This document shows positions 1-7,589 of a stretch of DNA of 53,576 nt, in pieces. Both the position numbers and the translations under genes were made by a program. Source of the DNA: Paenibacillus sp. 32O-W. Its GTDB lineage: Bacteria > Bacillota > Bacilli > Paenibacillales > NBRC-103111. The stretch spans positions 5,076 to 58,651 of the forward strand of contig NZ_VEGP01000031.1 in NCBI RefSeq assembly GCF_007679495.1. The letters run 5' to 3'. Below the pieces are notes generated by a model, which saw only the letters and a list, made by a program, of their open reading frames with translations, was not told the DNA's origin and searched no databases. Position 1 is the first letter of the stretch. Each line of letters opens with the position of its first letter.

Positions 1-330
1 GAAAGTCACTCCATTTCAATACTTTAATGAACTTAAACTTTCCAATGTGGTAAAAAAAGCTTTTAACGAAGTTTTTTCAAAGATGGATAACCCGGTACTA
101 GAGGTGGCTTTTTATGCCAATTGGAAAGTCACTCCATTTCAATACTTTAATGAACTTAAACTTTCCAATGTGGTAAAAAAAGCTTTTAACGAAGTTTTTT
201 CGAAGATGAATAACCCGGTATTAGCGGAAGCTTTTTATGCCAATTAGAAAGTCGCTCCATTTCAATACTTTAATGAACTTAAACTTTCCAATGTGGTAAA
301 AAAAGCTTTTAACGAAGTCTTTTCGAAGAG
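1..330 (+). repeat. 123-bp tandem repeat coding 41-aa units, with a nonsense mutation
   Basis: Units start at 1, 124 and 247 with an exact 123-bp period, and the third breaks off near 330. The frame beginning at position 2 is open through copies 1 and 2, and each unit encodes a 41-residue segment containing PFQYFNELKLSN and KKAFNEVFSK. At 245-247 copy 2 has TAG where copy 1 has TGG, so Trp became a stop. The same frame then continues through copy 3 to a TGA at about 331. This looks like the 3' end of a broken repeat-protein gene whose start lies upstream of the window. I do not recognise the family. An in-frame ATG at 47 exists but has no convincing ribosome binding site. Confidence 0.7.
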
Positions 331-355
331 GTGAGAAAACAGTAGCACTAAATTA

Positions 356-383
356 CAGGGACTACCTGATCAGATAGTCCCTG
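356..383. terminator. hairpin between the repeat array and the ATPase gene
   Basis: A perfect 9-bp inverted repeat (CAGGGACTA / TAGTCCCTG) with a 10-base loop lies just after the 3' end of the minus-strand ATPase gene and after the repeat array on the plus strand. There is no strong T tract on either side, so it is at best a weak bidirectional terminator. Confidence 0.4.
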
Positions 384-391
384 CAATAGGA

Positions 392-1489
392 TTAAATTTT
401 ATGGACTTGCTTCTCGAAAGCCCCCCGGATTCGGCTCTCGATCTCAGCAACCTTGGCGGAATCTACACCTTTGCGGTAAAGCCTCTTCCATTCATCGCGC
501 AAACTTTTCACCTTGGCCAAGCATGCATTGGCTTCACTCATTGCCGAAGTATAGCGGGCACGGATCTCCGCAATCGAATCCGCATATTTTTCATCTATTC
601 CTGGCGGAAAGGTTTTCTCATACATATCCAAAATTTCATCCCCTGCCCGGGAAGGAAAATGCTCATGGGGAGCCGTACTATCGAAAATGGCCACATTGAT
701 ATCCGGAAAAATCAGCATATCGAGACTGTTTGGGTCGAAGCCGCAATGGAACATTTCCACATCGTACCCTTGTCTTTCCGCCTCGGCGGCCAGCTTCTTC
801 ATCATCGTCGATTTCCCCGAGCCCGGGCGTCCCTTAACGAAAATCCGTCTGGGGAGTCCCTCTGTCAGAGGCATGATGAAATCAACAGGGCCTCTGGATG
901 TCGCCGCTCCAAGATAGCGGTGAATGACCTTGGCCGGTTTCGAATCCTTCCTTACTCCAAATAAAGAATCGGCCAATTCCCGGGTAATTCGATCGGCTGC
1001 AGCATGATCCATGTTATCGATATAGATCTTTTCCCATTCATCATGGATTTGCAAGCCCTTGTTATAAGTATCTATCGCTTTATTATACCAATGCTCTATT
1101 TCCTGCTGCAGTTCGGACATCCGGCTCTCATCCGCCTGCAATAAATTACGATCCACCGCTTCATCCAAATCGAATACCTCAAGCGTATTCCCTACACCGG
1201 ATTGCAAAGCTTCCGGACAAGCCGTGCCGTCAATCAAACCGGCCTGCAAGCCGGCAACGATCATCCCGTCCAGGTCTTCACTGTCGAGGGAGGAATGATA
1301 AAGCTCCACATCCCAGCCCCGTTCCTGCATTGTATTCGCCAAATTTCGAATGATGGCGGATTTCCCCGTACCGGGCCCTCCTGTAAGAACATAGAGGCTC
1401 TTCACATTGCTGTAAGCCGAATCAAACAGGCTGTGAGGACCTTTCGCTGTATTTCCGACAATAAAATAAGACTTCGCCTGACCTCGCAT
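392..1489 (-). CDS. double P-loop ATPase (PRK06851-like)
   Basis: The 365-residue protein has two Walker A motifs, GGPGTGKS at residues 37-44 and GRPGSGKST at 220-228. Each is followed by a similar stretch (DVELYHSSLD / DVEMFHCGFD, then IDGTA / FDSTA), so it is an internal duplication of a small P-loop NTPase unit. Architecture and length fit the uncharacterised Bacillota family known as PRK06851. No membrane segment or signal peptide is visible, so it is probably cytoplasmic. The start is supported by AAAGGAG about 10 bases before the ATG. It is transcribed alone on the minus strand. ATP or GTP binding is likely; the substrate and cellular role are unknown. Confidence 0.8.
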   Translation of the reverse strand: MRGQAKSYFIVGNTAKGPHSLFDSAYSNVKSLYVLTGGPGTGKSAIIRNLANTMQERGWDVELYHSSLDSEDLDGMIVAGLQAGLIDGTACPEALQSGVGNTLEVFDLDEAVDRNLLQADESRMSELQQEIEHWYNKAIDTYNKGLQIHDEWEKIYIDNMDHAAADRITRELADSLFGVRKDSKPAKVIHRYLGAATSRGPVDFIMPLTEGLPRRIFVKGRPGSGKSTMMKKLAAEAERQGYDVEMFHCGFDPNSLDMLIFPDINVAIFDSTAPHEHFPSRAGDEILDMYEKTFPPGIDEKYADSIAEIRARYTSAMSEANACLAKVKSLRDEWKRLYRKGVDSAKVAEIESRIRGAFEKQVHKI

Positions 1490-1628
1490 CGATTAGCCAC
1501 TCCTTTCGGTTGCATCACTCTTGCCTCTATATGGATAATATATGCTTGCGCCCAGGATGTGTGTTTGCCTAAGAGTCAATTATAGCAAGTCAAATCAGAC
1601 GCGGTACGCTGTTAGAGCCAACCATGCG

Positions 1629-2228
1629 TTACTTACTTGTGAGCGCCCCGGTTCCGGCATGCTCTTGCCGATAACGGTCAAACAGCATTTTCCAATCGGC
1701 GGCAAAGCGGGGGTATAAATTAGGTCTTCTCCGAACCGCCAGAGGATGGTAAGAAACCAGAAGATGGCGCCCGTCGGCTTCAAGCCACTTCCCCCGCAGT
1801 TCCTTAACCTCGGCCTCCGGATTTCCGAGAAAAGACTGCACAGCCGTATTTCCCAAGCAAAAAATAAACCGTGGAAGCTTCTGATCTAACTGCAGCTGCA
1901 AATGCTCCCTGCAGGCCGCTCTTGCCTTTTCTTTATTGTAGGCTCTCTTCGGCCGGCATTTCAATAAATAGGTTACATAGAGATCGTTCTCGGTGAAGCC
2001 CGCCTCCCATGCGGCCTTCTGTAACGTTTGCCGGGCGCCGCAAACATACGGCTCTCCGTCCCGGTTCTCCCTCTCCCCGGGGTTGTCCAACAAAATTAGA
2101 ACGGATGCTTGCGGATTCCCCTCTCCCCAAATCACCCGGGTGCGCTGTCCGGCTAACTCGCAATTGCTGCAATTTATGGCATGGGGAGGAGCCGGTTCCT
2201 CCTGCCAACTGGTCGCTTGAAAATCCAT
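1629..2228 (-). CDS. uracil-DNA glycosylase, family-4-like with 4Fe-4S cysteines
   Basis: This base-excision repair enzyme is expected to remove uracil from DNA. Counting from the ATG at 2228 (199 aa), motif A is around residues 49-64 (NPGERENRDGEPYVCG) and the catalytic-loop motif B is around 159-170 (SYHPLAVRRRPN). Four cysteines at 20, 23, 91 and 106 are placed as in family 4 enzymes that bind a 4Fe-4S cluster. Motif A reads LLDNPGE rather than the usual GEAPGE, so it is a divergent member. An ATG 10 codons upstream at 2258 is in frame but lacks a ribosome binding site, while the 2228 start follows AAGGCGG. Activity on uracil is inferred from the family. Confidence 0.8.
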   Translation of the reverse strand: MDFQATSWQEEPAPPHAINCSNCELAGQRTRVIWGEGNPQASVLILLDNPGERENRDGEPYVCGARQTLQKAAWEAGFTENDLYVTYLLKCRPKRAYNKEKARAACREHLQLQLDQKLPRFIFCLGNTAVQSFLGNPEAEVKELRGKWLEADGRHLLVSYHPLAVRRRPNLYPRFAADWKMLFDRYRQEHAGTGALTSK

Positions 2229-2258
2229 TCTCTTCACCGCCTTCTGATTTTTTCCCAT

Positions 2259-2567
2259 ACTGATCCATGGAGCCTGTCCAACGAGACAAGTTTAGACATC
2301 CAATCGCTGTTATTCTCAGATTTCTTGGGAATCTATTTTTTGAAGGTTGAAATCCTGGGATAACGAGGCGAACGCCGGCGCTTTTCCAGGCCGGAAACTT
2401 ACTTCTTCGGTTCCTTTCTCACCTAACACGAATTCGGTCAGCGGATAGTCTTCAAACGGATTGAAGCTTGTTTCGCTCGACTGGACCCGGGTCACATGAC
2501 CCGGTTGCCCACAAACATACTAATAAGCCAAGAACCGGCAGTTGGTTCTGCCGGTTCCCTTATGCTG
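2259..2567. other. intergenic region with a hairpin at 2532-2557
   Basis: Nothing coding is convincing here. A 10-bp stem (GAACCGGCAG / CTGCCGGTTC, loop of 6) at 2532-2557 lies just after the 3' end of the following minus-strand gene and probably ends its transcription, although the T tract on that strand is poor. The rest presumably carries the promoter of the glycosylase gene; I see no clear -35/-10 pair. Confidence 0.4.
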
Positions 2568-2924
2568 CTATACTTCCCCATTTTCCGTTCGGGGAAACGT
2601 CTCATCCACTTCCCAAGACTCCACCAACTGATGGGCCTTCTGAAGAGGATATCCTCTTCCCATTAAATACGCTATTAATACTACTTCCGTCATGGCATGT
2701 CGGGTACCCGTCGTTTGCGCCTCCTTTAATCCGTAATTCACCAGCGGGCGGAAGCGGGCAATCAGCTCCCGGGGGCGAATCGATGGCTGGGCAAAAGCGG
2801 GTAAAACTCCTGGTCCTTCAGGATAAGAAGGATAGGATGGATAGGACGGATACGACGGGTAAGACGGAGATGGGTATAACGGCTGGGGAGATCCATAGGG
2901 GATTCCCGTATCAAAATAACTCAC
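2568..2924 (-). CDS. small Pro/Tyr-repeat protein, possibly spore-associated
   Basis: About 118 aa from a GTG at 2924, chosen because AAAGGAGTG lies about 9 bases upstream; a more distal in-frame GTG at 2936 overlaps that signal. The N-terminal third is low complexity with repeated Tyr-Pro-Ser triplets (9-bp DNA repeats around 2816-2878). The C-terminal part is a compact, probably helical domain (REL, ARFRPLV, TEVVLIAYLMGRGY) ending in acidic residues. Tyr/Pro-rich N-termini are common in spore coat and other surface proteins of Bacillota, which suggests but does not prove such a role. No enzyme motif or membrane segment is visible. The protein family is not recognised. Confidence 0.55.
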   Translation of the reverse strand: MSYFDTGIPYGSPQPLYPSPSYPSYPSYPSYPSYPEGPGVLPAFAQPSIRPRELIARFRPLVNYGLKEAQTTGTRHAMTEVVLIAYLMGRGYPLQKAHQLVESWEVDETFPRTENGEV

Positions 2925-3047
2925 TGAAAGTAACACTCCTTTATCGGGTTGATCCTTAGGCTGCTATATCCTATGCATTCGCCCGAACAAAGGATAGGGA
3001 CCAACGCCCATTATTTATTGGACCCCGTCGCGGATCTGTGCCCGAGT

Positions 3048-3881
3048 TCACCTCGTCAGAGAAAAATCACCCGAGCTTGTCCTTACCTTCATCTTGATCT
3101 TCCCCTCACCTATCTTGCCGACAATCCGGTTGGATTTATCCGTTTCGTATTCGAAGCCCTCCAGTCCGACTCTGCCATCCCCCGAACCGGAACGGAAATC
3201 GAGGTCCAGCCCCGAAGGCCAGTCGCTTAGCCGGATGTCGATATCCCCGCTGGACGTTTCCAGATTCATGTCTTGTCCCAGCTCACCCAGCTCTATCGAA
3301 ATTTCCCCCGAACTGGTTTCTCCCTGGAGCTCAGCCGATCCGTCGAGAATGCTGATATCTCCGCTGGATGCCCGGAACTCAATCAGATCGGCGGAGAACC
3401 GGCTGACCTGAATGTCCCCGGAAGAGCTTCTTAACTGCATATAGACCGCATTCACCGAATCGAGGCTGAGGTCTCCGCTTGAGCTCTCCAGCTTCAATTC
3501 TTTATAAATCTTCTCGGGGAGCTCTACCTTGAGATTAACATCGTTTGGCGCGAAGCCGAAGCTGATGCCGTTAGGCAGATTCACCTCAACATTCAGAGTG
3601 TCTCCGGCCTCTTTGACCCGCAGAGCCGTCTTCTTCCGGTAGCTTTGGTTTGCCTTCCCCTCCAGCTTAATCACAATCTGCTCAGCGTCGCCGGAGACCA
3701 TTTGCACATCTGCACTGCTGGTATTAATATTGATTCTTTCTATTTTGTCAGCGTCCACTGATTGCTCTTGAAATACATTCTTACTGGCGAACCAGGACAA
3801 GCCTCCTTGGGAAATTACAATATAAATGACGACCGCTACAAAAAAAAGCACTGCCAAAAAGATTTTCATCGATCCTCTCAT
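3048..3881 (-). CDS. membrane-anchored DUF4097 (LiaG/YvlB-like) protein
   Basis: The 277-aa protein has one N-terminal hydrophobic segment (about residues 5-24) followed by a repetitive all-beta region in which SSGD or SSGE recurs at about 20-residue spacing. This is the hallmark of the DUF4097 beta-helix family seen in LiaG and YvlB of cell-envelope stress operons. The bulk is expected outside the membrane. No toxin, enzyme or metal site is visible. GGAGGGAAGG lies about 9 bases before the ATG at 3881; a second ATG four codons later has poor spacing. It sits about 85 bp downstream of the YwmB-like gene on the same strand and may share its transcript. Function is not established. Confidence 0.75.
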   Translation of the reverse strand: MRGSMKIFLAVLFFVAVVIYIVISQGGLSWFASKNVFQEQSVDADKIERININTSSADVQMVSGDAEQIVIKLEGKANQSYRKKTALRVKEAGDTLNVEVNLPNGISFGFAPNDVNLKVELPEKIYKELKLESSSGDLSLDSVNAVYMQLRSSSGDIQVSRFSADLIEFRASSGDISILDGSAELQGETSSGEISIELGELGQDMNLETSSGDIDIRLSDWPSGLDLDFRSGSGDGRVGLEGFEYETDKSNRIVGKIGEGKIKMKVRTSSGDFSLTR

Positions 3882-3965
3882 TCGAGAAAACCTTCCCTCC
3901 CATCTCTTCGCGGCCTTATACTGACAGCCGCTTGCACGGCGTTCGCTATAAACAATTATGCCGTG

Positions 3966-4712
3966 CTAATACTCCATCGTGATTGCCGGAAAACCGAGGG
4001 TCAGCCTCCATTTGCCGCTTTCGGTCACTTGGTGCACAGCGGCTTGCGCATGAATTTTATGCTGTCCGCTTATGATATATTCATTAAGCAGCGGGGAGGA
4101 CAATGAAACGCTCAAGCTTCCGGCATCTTCATAACGGTCAATGCGCTGAGCCTGCAGCTTATTCTGTACGCTCAGGATAACCTCTTCCTTGCCGGAGTTC
4201 GCCTGCAAGCTATCCCGTACCATCCCCTGAATCCCTATATTCCATCTAGCTCCATCGCTTTCCGGCATCGATTCCCGCCACTCCAAAGCCTGCGGAAATT
4301 CCCGGACAGCCCCATCCCAACGCACGGTCAGATAAGCCGTAACACCATCATCCAGGGCGACTAGTCTCATCGTTACCTGACCGCCGGACATAGGTGCGGC
4401 GGTCTCATAGCAGAGGCGTCCATCCGGGAGTGCGTTCAGGCTTCCTTCCGGCAATTGAAGCCTCTCTGCGGTCTCGCGGCCTATAGCTGTGAATTCCGCC
4501 GGATCGCTATAAGTGTTAAAAACACTCTCCTGATAGATTACCAGATTAGCTTCATCATATAAAGAATCGGTTAAGTTCATCAGTTCCCGCCATGGGTCTT
4601 CGGCTGCCGTAACATCGGCAAACACGCGAAATTGCCCCCATACCCCTAACAAAATAAGGAAAATAGTGATAAGTGCCAGTCGATTAATAGAAAATGGCGA
4701 TCTGAAAGACAT
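3966..4712 (-). CDS. YwmB-like secreted or anchored protein
   Basis: This 248-residue protein has an N-terminal hydrophobic segment (about 11-31) that could be a signal peptide or anchor. The soluble domain has features of the YwmB family (a TATA-box-binding-like fold in Bacillus): an initial helix with alternating acidic residues, a CYETAAPMSGG strand-loop and a C-terminal LTLGFPAITMEY. In Bacillus, ywmB lies near cell-wall and sporulation genes, but no such genes are adjacent here. The start at 4712 is supported by GGGGTGA about 6 bases upstream. Family assignment is by pattern only and is moderately sure. Confidence 0.55.
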   Translation of the reverse strand: MSFRSPFSINRLALITIFLILLGVWGQFRVFADVTAAEDPWRELMNLTDSLYDEANLVIYQESVFNTYSDPAEFTAIGRETAERLQLPEGSLNALPDGRLCYETAAPMSGGQVTMRLVALDDGVTAYLTVRWDGAVREFPQALEWRESMPESDGARWNIGIQGMVRDSLQANSGKEEVILSVQNKLQAQRIDRYEDAGSLSVSLSSPLLNEYIISGQHKIHAQAAVHQVTESGKWRLTLGFPAITMEY

Positions 4713-4965
4713 TCTTAATCACCCCATCTTTAAAAAATAGACTTTTATTAGTTCTTCTCACACTCAGTTTTCCCGAATCTAGCAAAAGCTATACTTGTTT
4801 TTCTTTCTATTAAATAGCTTCATTCTTCCGACAAGTAATATTTAGTATTACAAAGTATGACAAAGGAATTCCAAATTCGACATTTTCCCCTGAAATCTCC
4901 TAAGCCCCGGCCTCTTCTAACCTGGAAGAAGAAGGAGTACAATGGAATCAAACTAAGGACGAAAG

Positions 4966-5679
4966 GTGGTCTTTGCGATTAAACCGCTTGTGGGAATTAC
5001 TTGTTATATGAATGAAGAGCAGGTTTATCTCGGACATGTATATTCGGATACGATACTGAGATCCGGGGGATTGCCTGTTGCTATTCCGGTCATTCGGGAG
5101 CTGCAGGATGTGGAGCAATTAGCCGAAACTCTGGACGGCTTACTGTTATCTGGAGGGGAAGACATCGATCCGGAGTGGTACGGAGAGGACCCTATCCCCG
5201 GACTGGGCACTGTGACCCCGGCAAGAGACTGGAGCGAGATTCACCTGGCCCGCCGCTTTCTCGCGCTGAACAAACCGGTATTTGCCATTTGCCGCGGCTG
5301 CCAGGTGTTAAATGCGGCCTTCGGGGGAAGCCTATATCAGGATCTGGGTTCGCAGCATCCCTCTATCCAGCATGCCCAGAAAGCTCCCCGATCGCATAGG
5401 AGCCACAAGATCACCATTCTGGAAGGCACGCTTCTTCATAGCATTGCCGGCACAGAACAGGTCAAGGTCAACAGCTTTCACCATCAGGCGGTCAAGCAGG
5501 AAGCCCCCGGCTTCCGGGTTTCCTCCCGGGCGCCCGACGGAGTCATTGAATCGGTCGAGCATCCCGGTTCCAAGTTCGTTCTTGGCGTCCAATGGCATCC
5601 CGAACATACCGCGCTTACGGACAGCTTGTCCGCCAAATTGTTCGAAGCCTTCGTCCAAGCCTGCAGCAGCCCGGATTAA
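4966..5679 (+). CDS. class I glutamine amidotransferase-like hydrolase (peptidase C26, PuuD-like)
   Basis: The protein resembles gamma-glutamyl-GABA hydrolase (PuuD), which cleaves gamma-glutamyl amides. The nucleophile motif AICRGCQ places Cys at residue 109, and GVQWHPEH supplies His 211 and Glu 213 of the triad. LLLSGGEDIDP (about 60-69) is the other family signature. Length (237 aa) fits. The likely start is GTG at 4966, preceded by AAGGA. An upstream ATG at 4942 with a better ribosome binding site opens only a four-codon frame (Met-Glu-Ser-Asn-stop), a possible leader or chance. The true substrate is unknown; polyamine genes are not adjacent. Confidence 0.8.
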   Translation: MVFAIKPLVGITCYMNEEQVYLGHVYSDTILRSGGLPVAIPVIRELQDVEQLAETLDGLLLSGGEDIDPEWYGEDPIPGLGTVTPARDWSEIHLARRFLALNKPVFAICRGCQVLNAAFGGSLYQDLGSQHPSIQHAQKAPRSHRSHKITILEGTLLHSIAGTEQVKVNSFHHQAVKQEAPGFRVSSRAPDGVIESVEHPGSKFVLGVQWHPEHTALTDSLSAKLFEAFVQACSSPD

Positions 5680-5823
5680 ACCCATGGAACGAAGCCGCCG
5701 ATATTCGACATTCCTTCGTTACGTCATTCGCCATACATTTGCCAATGCCGAGAAGGATAATTACAATAAGAATCATCTCAATCCGTTTCACCCTGACAAA
5801 TAGTATATGAAGGAGGACACACC

Positions 5824-6804
5824 ATGGCCCCGCAAGAAGAACGTAACTATGAACTGGCCACTTTCGCCGGCGGATGCTTCTGGTGCATGGTTTCCCCATT
5901 CGAGGAATTGCCCGGCATCATTCAAGTCGTATCCGGATATACCGGCGGGACTCTGGAAAACCCGACCTATGAACAGGTCTGTTCGGACACAACCGGGCAT
6001 TATGAAGCGGTTCAGATCACCTATGACCCCGAGATTTTCCCTTATCGCAAGCTGTTGGAAATCTACTGGATGCAGATCGATCCGACCGATGAGGGAGGAC
6101 AATTCTATGACCGGGGAAGCTCTTACCGGACGGCCATCTTCTATCACAATGAGAAGCAGAGGGAAGAAGCCGAGCAATCCAAGAAGGAGCTGGAAGATAG
6201 CGGCCGCTTCGACAAGCCGATCGTGACCCCGATTATTCCGGCGGCTCCTTTCTACCCGGCAGAGGATTACCATCAGAATTACCATCGCAAAAATCCCGCC
6301 CATTACCGTCGTTATCGGCAAGGCTCCGGCAGGGAGGATTTTATCGAACGGCATTGGAGCCGCAAGATAGATCGGGACAGCTTAAAAACTCGCCTCACCC
6401 CTATGCAGTATGAGGTTACTCAAAACGAAGCTACAGAACCGCCTTTCCAAAATGAATTTTGGGATTCCAAGGAAGAAGGCATCTATGTCGATATTATATC
6501 GGGAGAGCCTCTCTTCAGTTCCCTGGATAAATTTGATTCCGGGTGCGGGTGGCCCAGCTTTACGAAACCGCTGCAGTCACACAGCATCAAGGAGAAGCTG
6601 GACCTGAAGCATTCGATGGTTCGAACGGAGGTCAGAAGCCGGGTAGCCGACTCGCATCTCGGCCATGTCTTCAACGATGGGCCGGCACCCACCGGGCTTC
6701 GTTATTGTATCAACTCCGCTTCTTTACGCTTTATTCCGAAGGAAAGACTGGAGGAAGAAGGCTACGGAGAGTATCTCTATTTATTCGAACATAAGAACGA
6801 TTAA
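5824..6804 (+). CDS. msrAB: bifunctional methionine sulfoxide reductase A/B
   Basis: The 326-aa fusion repairs both S- and R-methionine sulfoxide. The MsrA half carries GCFWC with catalytic Cys 18, plus SGYTGG and the downstream [10 protein letters not shown]. The MsrB half (from about residue 195) has [21 protein letters not shown] and [11 protein letters not shown] with catalytic Cys 295. The zinc-binding CxxC pairs of many MsrB proteins are not visible, so this is the metal-free MsrB type. AAGGAGGACACACC precedes the ATG. No signal peptide is present, so it acts in the cytoplasm. It is probably transcribed alone and followed by a hairpin at 6829-6854. Confidence 0.93.
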   Translation: MAPQEERNYELATFAGGCFWCMVSPFEELPGIIQVVSGYTGGTLENPTYEQVCSDTTGHYEAVQITYDPEIFPYRKLLEIYWMQIDPTDEGGQFYDRGSSYRTAIFYHNEKQREEAEQSKKELEDSGRFDKPIVTPIIPAAPFYPAEDYHQNYHRKNPAHYRRYRQGSGREDFIERHWSRKIDRDSLKTRLTPMQYEVTQNEATEPPFQNEFWDSKEEGIYVDIISGEPLFSSLDKFDSGCGWPSFTKPLQSHSIKEKLDLKHSMVRTEVRSRVADSHLGHVFNDGPAPTGLRYCINSASLRFIPKERLEEEGYGEYLYLFEHKND

Positions 6805-6828
6805 CTTTCTCGTTAGAGAGCATCGCCC

Positions 6829-6854
6829 AAGCCTCATCACGAATGATGAGGCTT
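6829..6854. terminator. hairpin between convergent msrAB and the ferritin-like gene
   Basis: A perfect 11-bp stem (AAGCCTCATCA / TGATGAGGCTT) with a CGAA loop lies 25 bases after the msrAB stop and 69 bases from the end of the convergent minus-strand gene. No T tract follows on either side, so its termination strength is uncertain. Confidence 0.5.
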
Positions 6855-6922
6855 CGCCTGCGTCCTGCCATGCGGCTGCCCAATCGCCCAGCCGCATGTT
6901 GACGTCGGCCTATGGGGTCGGA

Positions 6923-7441
6923 TTATCTGGTCCTGTTCCAAATGTAAGAGAACCAGGTGGCATGCCGCTGCTCGTCATGCGAGGCGTTGATCAGCCCTCT
7001 GCGCAGAGGCAAAGGCACAATCTCCGACAATCGCTGATAGCTCTTCGAATCCTCCAGCTCGTCCTTAATGGATTCCTCTACACCCTTAACGAAAGATTCC
7101 GGGAGTGGACCCGCCTTAATTTCCGGCTTGCGACCGCCTGTCAGCTGGGAATAATAGCTGGAAAATAGCCGGAAGTGGTGTTCCTCATCCTGCTTTATGT
7201 CTGAAATTATTTTACGAAATTCTTCGTCAGGAGCTTCTCTGGCCAGCCATTCATATGTCCGGATAGCGTTGTATTCTCCATTGATCGCTTTGGCCAGCTC
7301 CCGGATCAACGAGGCAGTATCCGTATCGGCTGCGGGTCCGGCTTGCAGCCGGGTATTGTACGAAGGACCTGCGCTATATGGCGGATATACCCAGCTTCCT
7401 CCCCATAGAATTGGAGAGCTCCCGTAACGATTCCCTTTCAT
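6923..7441 (-). CDS. ferritin-like domain protein
   Basis: The 172-aa protein has a disordered Gly/Tyr/Pro-rich N-terminus (about 1-38) and a four-helix ferritin/rubrerythrin-like bundle. Carboxylate-bridged di-iron ligands are suggested by EYNAIRTYEWL, then DEEHH in helix 2, a Glu/Asp-rich helix 3 and HDEQRHATWF in helix 4. Such proteins bind di-iron centres and often serve in oxidative stress; some Bacillus members are spore-associated. The ATG at 7441 follows AAGGAGGAACTAAGG. It is convergent with msrAB, a fitting neighbour for oxidative-stress defence, but co-regulation is not shown. Confidence 0.75.
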   Translation of the reverse strand: MKGNRYGSSPILWGGSWVYPPYSAGPSYNTRLQAGPAADTDTASLIRELAKAINGEYNAIRTYEWLAREAPDEEFRKIISDIKQDEEHHFRLFSSYYSQLTGGRKPEIKAGPLPESFVKGVEESIKDELEDSKSYQRLSEIVPLPLRRGLINASHDEQRHATWFSYIWNRTR

Positions 7442-7540
7442 CCTTAGTTCCTCCTTTCCATGAGATTCTGCTTATACTCTATGGAACTACCGCCTATTTG
7501 GTGCCCATGGTTCATAATCCATGTGCAGCTATTGAGCACA

Positions 7541-7570
7541 ATAAAAGCACGATCCGCTTAGGATCGTGCT
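7541..7570 (-). terminator. rho-independent terminator of the TPM-domain gene
   Basis: A 10-bp stem (AGCACGATCC / GGATCGTGCT, 5-base loop) followed on the minus strand by a TTTTAT stretch lies 20 bases after the TPM-gene stop codon. Confidence 0.75.
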
Positions 7571-7589
7571 GTTCGCATGTCCGGGTGAA

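Noticed and set aside
4942-4956. Leader peptide before the amidotransferase gene
   Set aside because: A good ribosome binding site precedes ATG at 4942, but the frame has only four codons and no regulatory structure is seen.
5788-6354. Minus-strand frame with hydrophobic residues opposite msrAB
   Set aside because: Antisense of the MsrA domain; the hydrophobic look comes from complementary codons.
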